DNA of 64,000 nucleotides from Saccharina japonica (GCA_008828725.1 MEHQ01001561.1:361435-425434); one strand, 5' to 3'; counted from the first letter of the stretch, positions 9,831 to 21,259 are shown. Notes: generated from the sequence alone by a model not told the origin. Numbers and translations: made by a program.

Positions 9831-10226
9831 GGTATACTGAAATAAAAGTGGAACCCGAAGGGTCCGCAAAGCGATCAAAGTCAGTCAAAAACAGATAGTC
9901 TGGAGCCCTCCGCTCCCCTCTACACGCTATGTGAGGTACAAATAAACTGGAATGGTGAACATCACCAATCGGGGGTATGGAGGGTAGAAATGTGGGTTGA
10001 AATCCCACCTGCTTTGCGTTTGGTTGTTTTTAGGCGGGGTGGGAAGTTGCATGCTTTTTTTTATTCATGCCTATTTGTTTCGGTTTAGTTGTGTGGCATT
10101 TTAGTATGGTCATGTTATACATACCCTTGTGTTTCGTACACAATTAATATTATTGTCATACGTTTCGACAGCCTACTATTGCCATATCGTTCGTCTGCCT
10201 CCCTCCCCTGGTGCCTCGTGCTGCAG
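9831..10226. other. 5' region of unit 1, no further exon placed
   Basis: GTATGGTCAT near 10108 has a match in unit 2 near 15150, showing that the duplication includes this flank. No start codon was assigned. Confidence 0.35.
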
Positions 10227-13200
10227 CTTTCTGAGGAGGTGGGGATCATTGCCCAAGGCGAAGACTTGACGACTAACCGCCTCGACGCTTCAAACAGCCC
10301 GGCATTGGGGATATGGGTGTGTACGACAACTTACATAGCAAATGGAATAGAGCAGCAGGGTGACGCGATACGATATACGGACCCACAGCACATGGCGGCA
10401 TTGTACTCCCAAGTGTACACATGTATCATACTGTATGCACGCCTGCTATCAATCATACTGATATCCGGATATCATTCGACTGCCCCCCCCCCCGGTGCCT
10501 CATGCTGCAGCTTTCTGAGGAGCTTGAGGCCATCGCCGAAGGTGGTCTGCTCGACGATACCATGGTGTGTGGGTTATATGTGCTTCCGCTTTTGTACTAT
10601 CCGTTTTTTGTGACTCGGTACTATGGTGACGGACGTGACGATTCCGAGTATGCAACGTATAACGGGCATTCTGGCCTGCTGTGTGCTTCGGTTGCATGCT
10701 GTAAAGAACGCCGCCGGCAAACATCGAACACCGCACATTTGTTGGTTGATGGATCGACTGCCTCCTTGATTGTTTGTTCGGCACACCCATCCATATCACC
10801 CCCCCTATATTTTACACCGTGTTTGAAAAGCCTTCACTTCATAACCATTTGCCCCTCCCCCCTATATTATATATAGGTTGGGTTGGCATCGGTTGGCGAC
10901 GACGCTGCAAAACACGCCTCTCACTGCGTGAGCTAGATAACCAGGGTACCGTTTTTGTTTTTGGCGATCACCAAGGCTGGCGGTCTTGTTAGATTATTTG
11001 TGCGGGGTTGAGAACCTCAACTCCGCACAAGGGGGCTGATCGTATCACGTAGTGTTTATGGTAAGGCACCCACGAGGCAGATACATAATATAATACCCAT
11101 TGCTGTCTCTGAAAGTGGCCACACCGGAAATTAAATTGCCTCATTGAAGCTGCCATCCTTATGCAAGTCCGCCTCACAAGAGGTTCTCAGTAGGATGCAG
11201 CTCACCCTTCATGCGACTTGCCGGACACCTCACGGCGCTTCGCGCTTGGTGCTAGCAATGTCTGCCTGGTCGGTGAAAACCCGACATGCTCCGTCCCGGC
11301 ATTGTAGGCATGCAAGGGTCTATGGTCATACGACTACGGCCATGCATGAATATGAAGTACACCCCCCCTCTCGAAAGGGATGCGCAGTCAATGGTCAAAT
11401 GACTAAGGCAAGCACCAAATGAGTACGCCCCCCCCCCCCTGCTTGGGCAATCATCACCAACACTGTAGATACCAGAACAACCTTGCTCTTGTTTCTCTCG
11501 ACCCAACTTTTGATCACTCCTAATCAACGCGGTATGCACTCATAGACCATGTACTGCGGAATAAAGGCCCTACCTGGCGTGCGCGTTCTGTACGTCACTG
11601 TCCGTGAAACGTTCACCGTGTGACGGTTCAGGTCGTCGGCAGAGTGCTCGAGGGAAACGATGGCCACGTGGGGAAAGTTACTGTTGAAGACCTCGACAGC
11701 GACTCTAAGGTTGTCCAGCGGCTGCTCTGGTTCGAGTTCGAGCACACATTCCGAGGGATGCGAAACCCCGGGGACGAGCTGGTTCCTCTGCTTTTTCAGG
11801 CCATGCGTGCCCCGCACCCACAGGTGCAGCTGAACGGGCTGTTAGGCCTGGTGAAACTATTCAGGTGCGTACCCAAAATGTAGTGTACCAGGGGTACGAG
11901 TATACATGTCCACTGTTGTGCCAGCATCTTCTCATTGGCGTGCAGGCCGGGTTGGTGCCTGGACAGGGATACCAATCGACTGTCCCCCGCCCCAACTCTT
12001 CCGCGACCCTTAAAACACGCACGATTCTGTGTCGTCGCAGTGTCAGATCAAGCTGCTGTGGGGGAAGACCGTGACATATTCGTACCACCATCAGCCACGA
12101 CAAATGCCAGTCATGACAACCGCCATTCCTGATAAACCTAAGTTCTTCTCTTTTCCTCCGTGCCCGCTGCCGACTGTGTGTTTCCCCAGGTCCCCGGGTG
12201 CCGCGGGTTTGGGCGGTATCAGTTCGACTTTTATCGATCTCCTTGGCGCGGCTTTTCTGCTCATGGAGCAGGGGCAAGGCGCTACGGTCCTTGCGGCGTC
12301 GCGGGTGGGTTGGCTGGGCGGTCGAGAGAGACCTCATCGCTTTGAGTTTAAAAGCGCGATCGACATGCCCCGATTGGTTTCTTCCTCTCTGTGACACTTT
12401 TCTCTCGATGGTTGATGGTTGGACAGTTATGTTGATGCTATCAGAACCGTGCTACGATAGAGGTATACTCGTAGGTGTACCTTTTTTTGGCGGAAACGTT
12501 TTCTGAATGATGGGCTCTAACCAAAATTCGTCGGAACTTCATCTTGTGTCTGCAGATTTTTCATTTGTATGCTTTGGCCATGGATATTGCATCGGGTATT
12601 AGCGCTTGAGTTCTCTCCGAAAAAAGTTTTGTGGGTGGGCGAGGCAGATTCTCGTAAGCGACTCCCCTCAGAAAAAACATGATTCACCTCTATCGTCGCT
12701 TGCGGCATCAGTCCTATAGAGTCGTAGTGGTGGTAACCTTGGCTCGCTCCTTCTCGCCCGTGGCCTTTCGCTGGATGGACATGTTGACGCATGCTACGAT
12801 AGAGGTGCACCATGTTTTTTTCTGAGCTCCTCACTTAAGGAGCGTCATACGTACCTCACCGAAAAATGATTTTGGAGGAAAATGAAAGTGCTTCCGGATG
12901 CGAAATCTCATGACCGAAGAATCCTCGGAAACATTACTCGTCACAAAATGAAAGTCCGACGATTTTGGGCTAAGGAGCCCGATCGTTCAGAAAACGATTA
13001 TGCCAAAAAAAGGTATACCTCTATCGTAGCACGCGTCATGTACACGATTCGGAAGCTTGATGGCAAGAACCCGATTAAGCAGAAGACGCCTGCTCGCCCG
13101 CCCCCCGTCCGCCCGCCGCCCTCCCACCCGCTGCGATTGATGCTATTACCTCGACGTTATAGGCTGTGACCGTCGCTGCTGCTGCGCACGGGGAGGCGTG

Positions 13201-14176
13201 GGAGGCAGGACTCCGGAGGTGAGTGATAATAAAGGGACGGTACTGCATTGTGTTTCGTTACGCTGTTTGTAGAGTTGTAGACCCTCAACCGGTCGCCCCG
13301 GTCGATTAGTGGTCAGCTTCAAAGGCTACTAGCATTGGTACCCGAGTTCAAACCTCACCGTGGTGAGAGTTTGACTTTATTTGAAAAAATAATAAGGAAC
13401 CAATTGCTGAGAGCGCCTTCGTGGCGTGGGTAAGCGGAATCCGACGCAAGTCGACGAGGGAAGAAAATGCTGATTTTTTCTCGCGATAAATATGCAAGGC
13501 AAGAACCGTAGTGGGGGAGGAGGGGGAAGAGCCTACTTTGTGGCCCCGGATGTGAGTTACGACTAGGAAGGAAAGAGTAAGGAAGGGCGAAGAAAATAAA
13601 TGGGATGTGGAAAAAAAAAGAGTTGTAAAGGTAGGAAGGCCGACAGGCGGGCAGGCCGTATGCAGGCAGGCCGACACGCAGGCAGGCCGACAGGCAGGCA
13701 GGCCGACAGGCAAGTAGAAAGGAAGAGGGGTGTGGTGGCGACGTGTGTAGAAACATACACCGGCAACCATCACTAAAGTGTATTGATAGCGTACGACACC
13801 GCTAGTCGTCCTTAATCCATGTCTCCCACTCAGATACAACCATCACATTCGTGACTGGTCGATTTTCGCGTGTTGCGCTGGTCCAACTGTCTGCAAAATG
13901 CAGGCGTTTCAGCATCATAGGACCGGTGGCATTTGAGAGCGCCATTGCCACCAACCTGTCACCCTCGGTCGCTGATGCTGCGCGATCGGCAGTTGGATTG
14001 ATCAGAGCGCCTACTCAGGAAGCGTACATTCAGGTGTGGATGGTACTTGTATGCGTCCTGGCGTATACTTCCGCTGTGGTGTTGTCGATCAACAATCATG
14101 GTGTTGGAGTTGGTGATTAGGTTCGACTCTTTGTTCCTTTCACTTGCCGCGTGTTGTTTTGTAGGTCGAATCGTGA
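10227..14176 (+). CDS. Tandem helical-repeat gene, unit 1
   Basis: Exons: Ca 10227-10316, Cb 10511-10564, B 11632-11864, A 12190-12304, D 13163-13218, E 13904-14033, F 14165-14176 (stop TGA). All acceptors end in AG and all donors are GT. The phases 0-0-2-0-2-0 join without a stop into about 229 codons, with the 5' end unplaced. Cb reads LSEELEAIAEGGLLDDTM. B contains DELVPLLFQAMRAPHPQVQL, an ARM/HEAT-like helical pair. E contains LSPSVADAARSAVGLIRAP, again HEAT-like. The same exons with the same phases recur in units 2 and 3, which is the main support for coding. No catalytic motif is seen; an alpha-solenoid scaffold is the best guess. Introns carry Rep-A, two MITE-2 copies and a SINE. Confidence 0.6.
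10866..11440 (+). mobile_element. Rep-A copy in unit 1 Cb-B intron
   Basis: The most complete forward copy. A near-perfect hairpin lies at 10998-11030 (TTGTGCGGGGTTGAG, loop AAC, CTCAACTCCGCACAA). Poly-C tracts lie near 11365 and 11432. Flanking sequence upstream (CACCGTGTTTGAAA, ACCATTTGCCCC) is shared with the copy in unit 2, so this is the same insertion duplicated with the gene. Confidence 0.75.
12450..12712 (-). mobile_element. MITE family 2, copy a
   Basis: GTGCTACGATAGAGGTATAC at the left and CACCTCTATCGTCGCTTGCG at the right. The interior matches the reverse of the copy at 12786-13038 (TTTTTTTGGCGGAAACGTTT). It lies in the A-D intron of unit 1. Confidence 0.7.
12786..13038 (+). mobile_element. 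MITE family 2, copy b
   Basis: GACGCATGCTACGATAGAGG at the left, CCTCTATCGTAGCACGCGTC at the right. Unit 2 near 19920-19965 keeps CTGGATGGACACCGGCACCC running straight into AAGCTGGATGCCAAGAACCC, which is the empty site for this insertion. Confidence 0.8.
13287..13618 (+). mobile_element. tRNA-headed SINE, copy 1 (diverged head)
   Basis: The body words GCTGAGAGCGCC, CGACGAGGGAAGAAAATGCT, TCTCGCGATAAA and CCCCGGATGTGAGTTACGAC match the SINE copies at 17055, 47118 and 60100. The head keeps GGTCGCCCCGGT and a B-box-like ACCCGAGTTCAAACCTC. It ends in an A-run. It lies in the D-E intron of unit 1 only. Confidence 0.7.
13630..13730 (+). repeat. GGCA-type minisatellite in unit 1 D-E intron
   Basis: GGCAGGCCGACA units. 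Related tracts sit in the same intron of unit 2 (about 20170-20190) and unit 3 (24000-24062). Confidence 0.75.
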
Positions 14177-14249
14177 GCGCCTCGTGCACGGCTTAGTTTG
14201 GTTTATGTCTATGCGAGGCGCGGTAGATTGATAGGTACGCGGGAGCTGT

Positions 14250-14290
14250 GTGCAGCCCCCCCCCCCCCTCCTTCGAATGGAAGGGCACTA
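14250..14290. repeat. Poly-C tract
   Basis: A run of about a dozen C downstream of unit 1. Confidence 0.6.
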
Positions 14291-14339
14291 TGAACATTGA
14301 ATATTGCTCTCCAGTATCGATGCTGAATATCCAGCAACA

Positions 14340-14341
14340 TC

Positions 14342-14379
<38 letters not shown>

Positions 14380-14535
14380 CAGTAGTAGCAGTAGTAGCAG
14401 TAGTAGCAGCAGTAGTAGCAGCAGCAGCAGTAGTAGTAGTAGTAGTAGTAGCAGTAGTAGTAGTAGTAGCAGCAGCAGCAGCAGTAGCAGCAGTAGCAGC
14501 AGTAGTAGCAGCAGCAGCAGCAGTAGTAGTAGTAG
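14340..14535 (+). repeat. AGT/AGC trinucleotide array
   Basis: About 195 bp of mixed AGT and AGC triplets. It gives poly-Leu and poly-Tyr frames on the minus strand that are not genes. Confidence 0.9.
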
Positions 14536-14689
14536 TTGAATACTACTTCTACCACTACTATTAATAACATATACTAAAAGCTTATTATTTAACACGCTTG
14601 TGCAATTACATATTACTGGATCTTCAAAGCTCGTTCGGTTTTTGTATGTACCGCGGTGCACCGGCGCTCCCGAGCGCCACCCGACTCCC

Positions 14690-15165
14690 CCCGCGGCCGC
14701 GTGACCACGCCACGTCCGCCCCACACAGAAATTATCGGTGCCCCCGATGAAAGCAGGGACGCCGCAGCCAAACGCAGCGAGCGGGGAGGGGTCGAAAGGT
14801 GCCCTCCGGGGAACGAGGCAACCCGTCCCCGGGAGGAGGGGGGGTCTCCGGCAAAGGAGGGGTTTCAATTTTCTTTTTGAGGCGTTTCCCTTCCGTTTTT
14901 TTTGTGTCCCCTCAAGTTTCCATTTGTATGGAAGGCGATATTTTCGGGAAGGGAAGAGTATTCCTCCCCACCTCCTCTCCCCCCCCCGGACTTTGGTTCA
15001 ACGGTGTGTGGAACGCTCGGCTCTGTTCGGCAAAGCCATGGTTCGAGCCTCACACCTCTCGAGATTTTTATTTAGTTTTGCTATTTTTGTATTGTATGGG
15101 TGTAATAAGCGTGATTTTGTTGTATTTATTTAATTGTATGGCATTATAGCATGGTCATACTAAAA
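14690..15165 (+). repeat. Duplicated 5' flank of unit 2, with tRNA-like remnant
   Basis: Matches 9555-9700 and about 10075-10130 of unit 1. One frame reads GAPDESRDAAAKRSERG, possibly an early exon. GGTTCAACGGTGTGTGGAAC (A-box-like) and CATGGTTCGAGCCTCAC (B-box-like) near 14994-15052 resemble a degenerate tRNA-derived unit. Confidence 0.45.
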
Positions 15166-15249
15166 CTCATACATACGATGTGTTGCACACTACAACACAT
15201 ACACATATTGAGGAAGTACCGGCGTGTGCGTGAGTGGAGTCGATGTGTC

Positions 15250-15340
15250 GGGTTGGGTGGGTGGGTGGGTGGGTGGGTGGGGAGCATATGCACTGCTGTA
15301 CTGCTGTACATCGTGGGTTGGTAGGTGGGTGGGTTGGTAC
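15250..15340 (+). repeat. GGGT microsatellite
   Basis: (GGGT)n at 15254-15282 and around 15317-15336. A further tract is at 15608-15670. Confidence 0.75.
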
Positions 15341-15341
15341 C

Positions 15342-15606
15342 GACGCATGCTACGGTAAAAGTGCACCATGTTTTTGCCTTCAAAGGGTGGTCACTTACGA
15401 GGCTCTGTACCTCGCCCACACCACATTTTGGAGACAACTAAAAGGGCTATATACCCGATGAACAATACCATGGCCGAACAATACAATGAAAAATCGTGCA
15501 ACACAAGAGTGAAGTTCCGACGAATTTAGGTTAAGAAGCCTCATCATTCAGATAACGTTTCCGCCAAAAAACGGCATACCCTACAGCTCTATCGTAGCAC
15601 TCGTCT
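15342..15606 (+). mobile_element. MITE family 2, copy c
   Basis: CGACGCATGCTACGGTAAAA at the left, AGCTCTATCGTAGCACTCGT at the right. The interior GATGAACAATACCATGGCC matches other copies. Confidence 0.75.
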
Positions 15607-15986
15607 AGCTGGGTGGGTGGGTGGGTGGGTTGGTAGGTGGCTGACTGGCTGGCTGACTGGGTGGGTGGATAGATGGGTATGATACCGACCCCGCTGGCGT
15701 AGCAGCGGTCGTACCACTAAAAAAGTCCTACAATAAGGGTCCATCAGTAAGGCGGTGGTGTAGCAGAACAATATGACCGCCTTATAGAGGGAAGCCGCAT
15801 TATTCATTCCAGGTTATGAGTGTGATTCCCCAGTCGCCCCAAGCGATTTTGACCGCCTTATATCGGGATACCGCCACACTCAGACCGCCTTATTGGGGAG
15901 CCTCCACTGTATATTATAATAATACTGGTTTCAAACAGTATGCTATCGCTCGCCGGCCTCCCTTCCGCCGGTGTTTGATGCTGCAG

Positions 15987-18900
15987 CTGTCGGAGGAGCT
16001 ACACGCCATCGCTGAAGGTGGTCTCCTCGACGAAGAGGACTTTGACGAAATCCAAGCAGCCGGCGACCCCGCCCAGGCCCAGAGCGAGTTTGACGAGGAA
16101 GAAGACTGGCCGGCTGGCGGGGCCGAAGAAGCGAACGACCTCGCCCAAGGCGATTTTGTCGAGGAAGAACACGGGCCGGCTGGCGAGGTCGAAGAAGCAA
16201 ACGACCCCGCCCAGGGCCATTTTGTCGAGGAAGAGCACGAGCCGGCTGGCGAGTTCGAAGAAGCTGGCGACGCCGCCCAGGGAAATTTCGACGAAGAAGA
16301 GGGCGGGCCGGCTGGCGAGGCCGGACAAGCCGGCGACCCAGCCGATGGAAATCTTGACGAGGAAGAGGACGGGCCGGCTGGCGAGGTCGAACAAGCCGGA
16401 TACCCCGAGATGGCTTCCTTGGTGTGTGTTTACGCTGCAAAATAATGTAATTGTATCGATACCTGGGGTAGTATCGGAAGGGGCGGCTCGATACGGTATA
16501 CAGGTGCACACATATGCATCATATCTGGTACCACCCATAAATTGAGATGCTTGGTGTATGTTTAGTGTAGCTTTCACTGGGGACTCGCGCAGCAAGATAT
16601 TTGGAACTACTGTAACTGTCGTCAACTTGCTTGTGTGCGCTGGTATATACGGCGCACGGCGAACGCTTCGGGCAAAGACGGAAAGGGGCTGCTTTTGGAG
16701 CCGTCAAAACTAGCAACGGTTAATAGCATTCTCTCGAAAAAAGTCAATCTATCACGTCAAAACTAGCAACTATTATTAGCATTCGCCCGGAATAAATTAA
16801 TGTATCATGTTATGCCCCCCCCCCCCCCCCTCCCCGGTACCTCATGCTGTAGCCGCCGGGTGGCGTTGGGAGCATGGCCGCCGTCCCTCAAGGCGACCAT
16901 ATCGTCCAGGTCACGTTGCCAAATGAGCTCCAACCCTGCGACAACCCGTCCATCGACATCCTGGTGAGTGGGATATGTGTGCTTCTGTTCTGCCTTTGCA
17001 ACGAAATGTTTTCGCGATCCATTCCTACAGTGTCGGACGTGGATGCTCCGTATATACCGGTCGCTCCGGTGGTCTAGCTAGTAGCCACGAAGCCTTTTGG
17101 GCCGGAGGGTTCGATTCTCCCCATGGAGGTTTTTATTCTCAAATGACACCGACTGTCGAGAGCGCATATTATAGCATGGGTAAGCAAAATTCGACGAGAG
17201 TTGACGAGGGAAGAAAATGCTGAAATCTTCTCGCGATAAAAATGCAAAGTAAGAACCGTAGTGGGAGAGGAGGGAGAGGAGCCCACTTTGTGACCACGGA
17301 TCTGAGTTACGACTAGGGAGGGAGAAATACGGAAGTGCGAAGATAATGAACGGGATGGAAAAAAGTAAATATATATATATATATAGTACACACACAAAAA
17401 CATGCGTGGTTTGACCGGCTGCGAGCTTGGTCGTATGTCGTAGGGAAACGCCACCGGCGAAGATCGAACACCGCTGATTGGTTGGTTGATTGATTGCCCG
17501 ACTGGCTCGTTGACTGGCTCGTTGACTGGCTGCTCGGCATATGCATCACCCATATCACACGTGTGCCCCGTCTTTGTAGCAATATACGATATTCACCGTG
17601 TTTCAAACACCATGGTGTGGTGACCATCTGCCCCCCCCCTCTCTCTTACCCCCCCGCTATACATATATTATACATTTATAGGTCGGGTTGGCGTCGGTTG
17701 GCAACGACGCTGTAAAACACGCCTCTCACTGCGTGAGCTAGACAACCAGGGCACACTTTTTTCTTGGCGGTCACCCATGCTGGCGGTCGAGTTAGATCAT
17801 TTGTGCGGGGTGGAGAACCTTTGCTCCGCACGAGGGGAATGATCGTATCACGTAGTGTTTATATGGTAAGGCATCCACGAGGCAGATACGTAGTGGTACC
17901 CATTGCTCTCTCTGGAATTGGCCACACCAGAAACTAAATCAATTCATTGGAGGCTGTCGTCCATATGCAAGTCCGCCTCACAGGCGGTTCTTAGCAGGAT
18001 GCAGCTCACCCTCCATGCGACTCGCCCAATACCTCACGGCGCTTCGCGCTTGGTGCAAGCAATGTCTGCCTGGTTGGTGAAGACCCAACTTGCTCCGTCC
18101 CGGAATTTTAGGGATGCGAGGGTCTATGGTCATATGACTACGGCCGTGCACGACATGAGTACACCCCCTCCCCCCCCTCTCTCTCTCTTACCCAACCATC
18201 GTCATTTCTGTAGATAGATAACGAAACACTCCTCCCCCGCCTGATATGCGCATTATCACTATAATCATGACGGCTACACACACGCACATGCACTGCGGAA
18301 TAAATACTCTGCCCGGCGTGCGCGTCCTACACGTTACGGCTGGTGGACCGTGGACGGCCGTTACCTTTGCCCAGACTGCTGAAACTGTCCATCAGAAGAT
18401 CAGAAACAGCCAACCGACAGCCGCGGACTATAGTTCCGCCGTCCATGCAATCCGGAGGCTGCTGAAGTTCCACTACGCCAGCACCTTCCAAGACAGGCCG
18501 GACCGCGTCGATCTCTGCTACCCCGTACTTTTGCTCAGCATTTGTTCGAGGGGACAGGAGAACAAGGCCAATGCCATACTCGCTTCTGTGGAGTTTTTTC
18601 GGTGCGTACCCCCAATATGCGTACCACGGAAACTTGGTACTGTTTCGGTACCACCTCATCAATGTGTAGGCCAATCTGTGCCGCGCGACGAGGGCATCGA
18701 TCGACTCTCCTCCGCCCCAACTCTGCCGCGACCCTCCACCCCTTCAGAACTGAAAAAATGTATCCCCCGCTGATTCCAAGTAGTTTGTCCCCACTCCCCA
18801 CACACGGGAGACCAGTTCTTGAGGGGTTAACGCCCGTCGTTGTATGTGGCTGCAGCATCTGGATTGTATGCTGTAGTGGGCGAAGACTGTGGTGTTTTTT

Positions 18901-20768
18901 TGCACCGCCATTAGCCATGCCCAATATCAGTGGCACTAACGATTCTTGGTGACAATCCTAGCCTCTTTTCCTTTTCCTCCGTGTCCGCTGCCGATATTGT
19001 CACTCCCCCAGGTCCCGAGGTCCCGAGATTATGAGCGCGTTTAATTTCACCTCTTTTGTGGTTCGTATGTTTAACCTCATGAACAACGGGAGAGACGCCA
19101 CGTCGGTCCGTCGGGCAGCAGAGGTGGGTAGACCGGGATGCATGTGCAGAGACCTCATCGCTCTGAAGCTATTCCGCAATCGACATGCCATGCCACCACT
19201 ACAGTACTGCTGTGCCGTACTGTAATGTATTGTACCGTACCAGGTACAGTACTGGACTCTATTTTAGTCTACCGTGCTGTACTGCCTATACTGTACTTTT
19301 ACCTTACGTGCTCTACTCCAACCTGCTCTATTCTACTCTACACCCGGAGTCTTTGGCGGGGGATACACAACAGTGCTACGGGTGTGGTCGTAACACAATA
19401 ATACTAGGTGCCTGGCATGTGAATGGGCGGTGCATTGCTCCTGATGCTGCGAAATGTAAGGCCTCGGGCGTACGAGCTGATGCTTTGATGCTTCTCGAGC
19501 GTTTGTCTTCCTATTGTCGGCCTTTTTATCGGGGGTGATGTGTGGACAGCTCCTTTCATACTGCTGTTGGCCCTGCGGGGCCGTAGTGGTGGTCACATTA
19601 GCTCTATCCTTTCCGAGCAATCCCACGGTAGGGGTACCACTTTTAGGCTCAATATTTTCTGACCGATTGTGCTTCTCACGTGAGTAACTCCACCGGATAC
19701 TATTATCATTTCGTGAGTAACTCCACCGGATACTATTTTCATGTTACTGGTATATTTTGTTTTGGACTACCGCATTGGAAGGTTTGGTCGGATTGCGAGA
19801 TTGAATGTTTCCGAAGTCAGTCATGTTTTGGGTGAGATACTGAGCTCCTCCTGTGAGGAGCTCACAAAATTCTGCTGCGCCCCTACCGTGGCATGACTCT
19901 TTCGTCAAACCCCTTGCGCTGGATGGACACCGGCACCCTTCGCAAGCTGGATGCCAAGAACCCCATTACACATGAGACCCCCCCCCCCCCCCCCTGCTCG
20001 ACGCGGCTGTTGTTACCACGACGTTACAGGCCGTCGCCGCCTCATCTACGCACGCATCTACGCAAGGGGAGGCGTGGAAGAAGGCTCTCCAGATGTGAGC
20101 GAGCATGAAGTGCTGCCATTGCGTTGTGGTTGGCTGCGTTGCTTGTAGGGTTTGTACAGTTGAAAAGAACGGTAGACAGGCAGGCAGGGTGGGGGTGGGG
20201 TGGGTATGGTATGGTATCGATCTGTGTGAAAACGTGTACCTACCTGTAACCAACATTGCTATATATGTTGGTAGCGTACGGCACCGCTAAGTGGCCTACA
20301 TATTTTATATCTCCCATTCACATAAAACATCATAGTCGTGATTGGTTAAGACCCGCTTTGACGGCACCGCTAAGTGGCCTGCATATTTTATACCTCCCAT
20401 TCACATAAAACACCATAGTCGTGATTGGTTAAGACCCGATTTTTGTGCTCGTCCAACCTTCCACAACACAGGTGCCGCGGACACTTCGGACCAGTCAAAT
20501 TTGAGCGCGCCCTCGCCACCCACCTCTCCCCCTCGGTCGCTGATGCTGCTCGAGTATCGCTTGGCATTTTCGGGGCATCTGACCGGCCTAACTGGGAAGC
20601 GGCTACCCTGGTGTGTGGTACCTGAACGAATGCGTTAAGATGCTGGCGTGTGTTACCGCTGTGATGCTGCCGATCACAATTTACAGCGTCTACCGCGGTG
20701 ACTTGGTATGCTTACCTCGGCGGTTTACCTCATGTTGCATGCTTTTTATATATATATAGGCGGACTAG
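15987..20768 (+). CDS. Tandem helical-repeat gene, unit 2
   Basis: Exons: Ca 15987-16421, Cb 16853-16963, B 18375-18601, A 19012-19123, D 20030-20094, E 20472-20610, F 20760-20768 (stop TAG, followed at once by TGA). Phases are identical to unit 1 and give about 365 codons. Ca starts LSEELHAIAEGGLLDEED and is greatly enlarged by five acidic repeats of about 22 residues. B contains AVHAIRRLLKFHYASTF. A contains FVVRMFNLMNNGRD. E contains ALATHLSPSVADAARVSLG. The acceptor of Cb has changed from CTGCAG to CTGTAG, and Cb has little similarity to its unit 1 counterpart. The function is unknown; helical, partly acidic scaffolding is inference. The true start lies upstream or in Ca. Confidence 0.6.
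16057..16408 (+). repeat. Acidic 66-bp coding tandem repeat in Ca exon
   Basis: About five copies of a 22-residue unit resembling GDPAQGNFDEEEDGPAGEVE. It is absent from the matching exon of unit 1 (10227-10316). The repeats stay in frame and variation is mostly at single bases. Confidence 0.8.
17055..17366 (+). mobile_element. tRNA-headed SINE, copy 2
   Basis: The head reads CCGGTCGCTCCGGTGGTCTA with B box GGGTTCGATTCTCCCC. The body has ACACCGACTGTCGAGAGCGC and TCTCGCGATAAAAATGCAAA, and the tail is A-rich. It lies in the Cb-B intron of unit 2 and is absent from that intron in unit 1. Confidence 0.8.
17680..18175 (+). mobile_element. Rep-A copy in unit 2 Cb-B intron
   Basis: Same order and orientation as 10866-11440, with the same flanking words upstream, followed by a C-rich tract at 18163-18180. 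Confidence 0.75.
18738..18830 (+). mobile_element. TTAA palindromic mini-element, copy 2
   Basis: CCTTCAGAACTGAAAAAATG at the left, CCAGTTCTTGAGGGGTTAA at the right. It lies in the B-A intron of unit 2. Confidence 0.75.
19630..19900. mobile_element. Degenerate MITE in unit 2 A-D intron
   Basis: CCACGGTAGGGGTACCACTT at the left and TGCGCCCCTACCGTGGCATG at the right form inverted ends. It may be a distant MITE family 2 relative; the interior is diverged. It contains a 35-bp tandem duplication (GTGAGTAACTCCACCGGATA) at 19680-19738. Confidence 0.5.
20278..20443 (+). repeat. 83-bp tandem duplication in unit 2 D-E intron
   Basis: ACGGCACCGCTAAGTGGCCT through GATTGGTTAAGACCCG is present twice in a row and almost identical, so it is recent. 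Confidence 0.85.
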
Positions 20769-20849
20769 TGAACGAACGCCTTGTGCACGACAGAAGTTGG
20801 TTTCACCTTTACGAGACACGGCTGATTCATCGGTATGTATGCGGCAAGC

Positions 20850-20980
20850 GTGTGCCCCCCTCCCCCCGCTCCTAGTCGGCGAAAACCCGACATGCTCCGT
20901 CCCGGCATTGTGCGGATACGAGGGTCTATGGTCATACGACTACGGCCATACATGAATATTAACTACCCCCCCCCCGCTCG
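20850..20980 (+). mobile_element. Partial Rep-A copy between units 2 and 3
   Basis: CCCGACATGCTCCGTCCCGG and GAGGGTCTATGGTCATACGA between poly-C tracts. Confidence 0.65.
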
Positions 20981-21259
20981 AACAGAAAACGATTTACAGG
21001 ATGCCCTTCACGGGTTGGGCTTCACATAAAACACCAGCAGTAAGTAGTAGTATCGCCTATTAGGACGCCATTACGCGTGACCATAGTAATTGGGAACCAT
21101 GATGTACACGAAAACCTGTATATTCCAGTATTTTTACTAAGAATATTTGGCCCTGAATAGTATGTCCAACACTAATAGACGTTTCAAAACACGCTCCCCC
21201 ACAGCGAAAAAAAACGAAGGAAATTCGACGCTGTCATCCGTACGCAAGAAAGTACGCAC

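Noticed and set aside
14165..14245. Exon F read in the frame giving NRERLVHG (unit 1) and NERLVHD (unit 2)
   Set aside because: The words agree between units, but splice phase from exon E puts the ribosome in another frame that stops after two or three codons; a one-base indel also separates the units here, as expected of untranslated sequence.
14209..14868. Minus-strand frame of 219 codons with a very long poly-Leu run
   Set aside because: It is the translation of the AGT/AGC microsatellite; all frames across it are open by composition.
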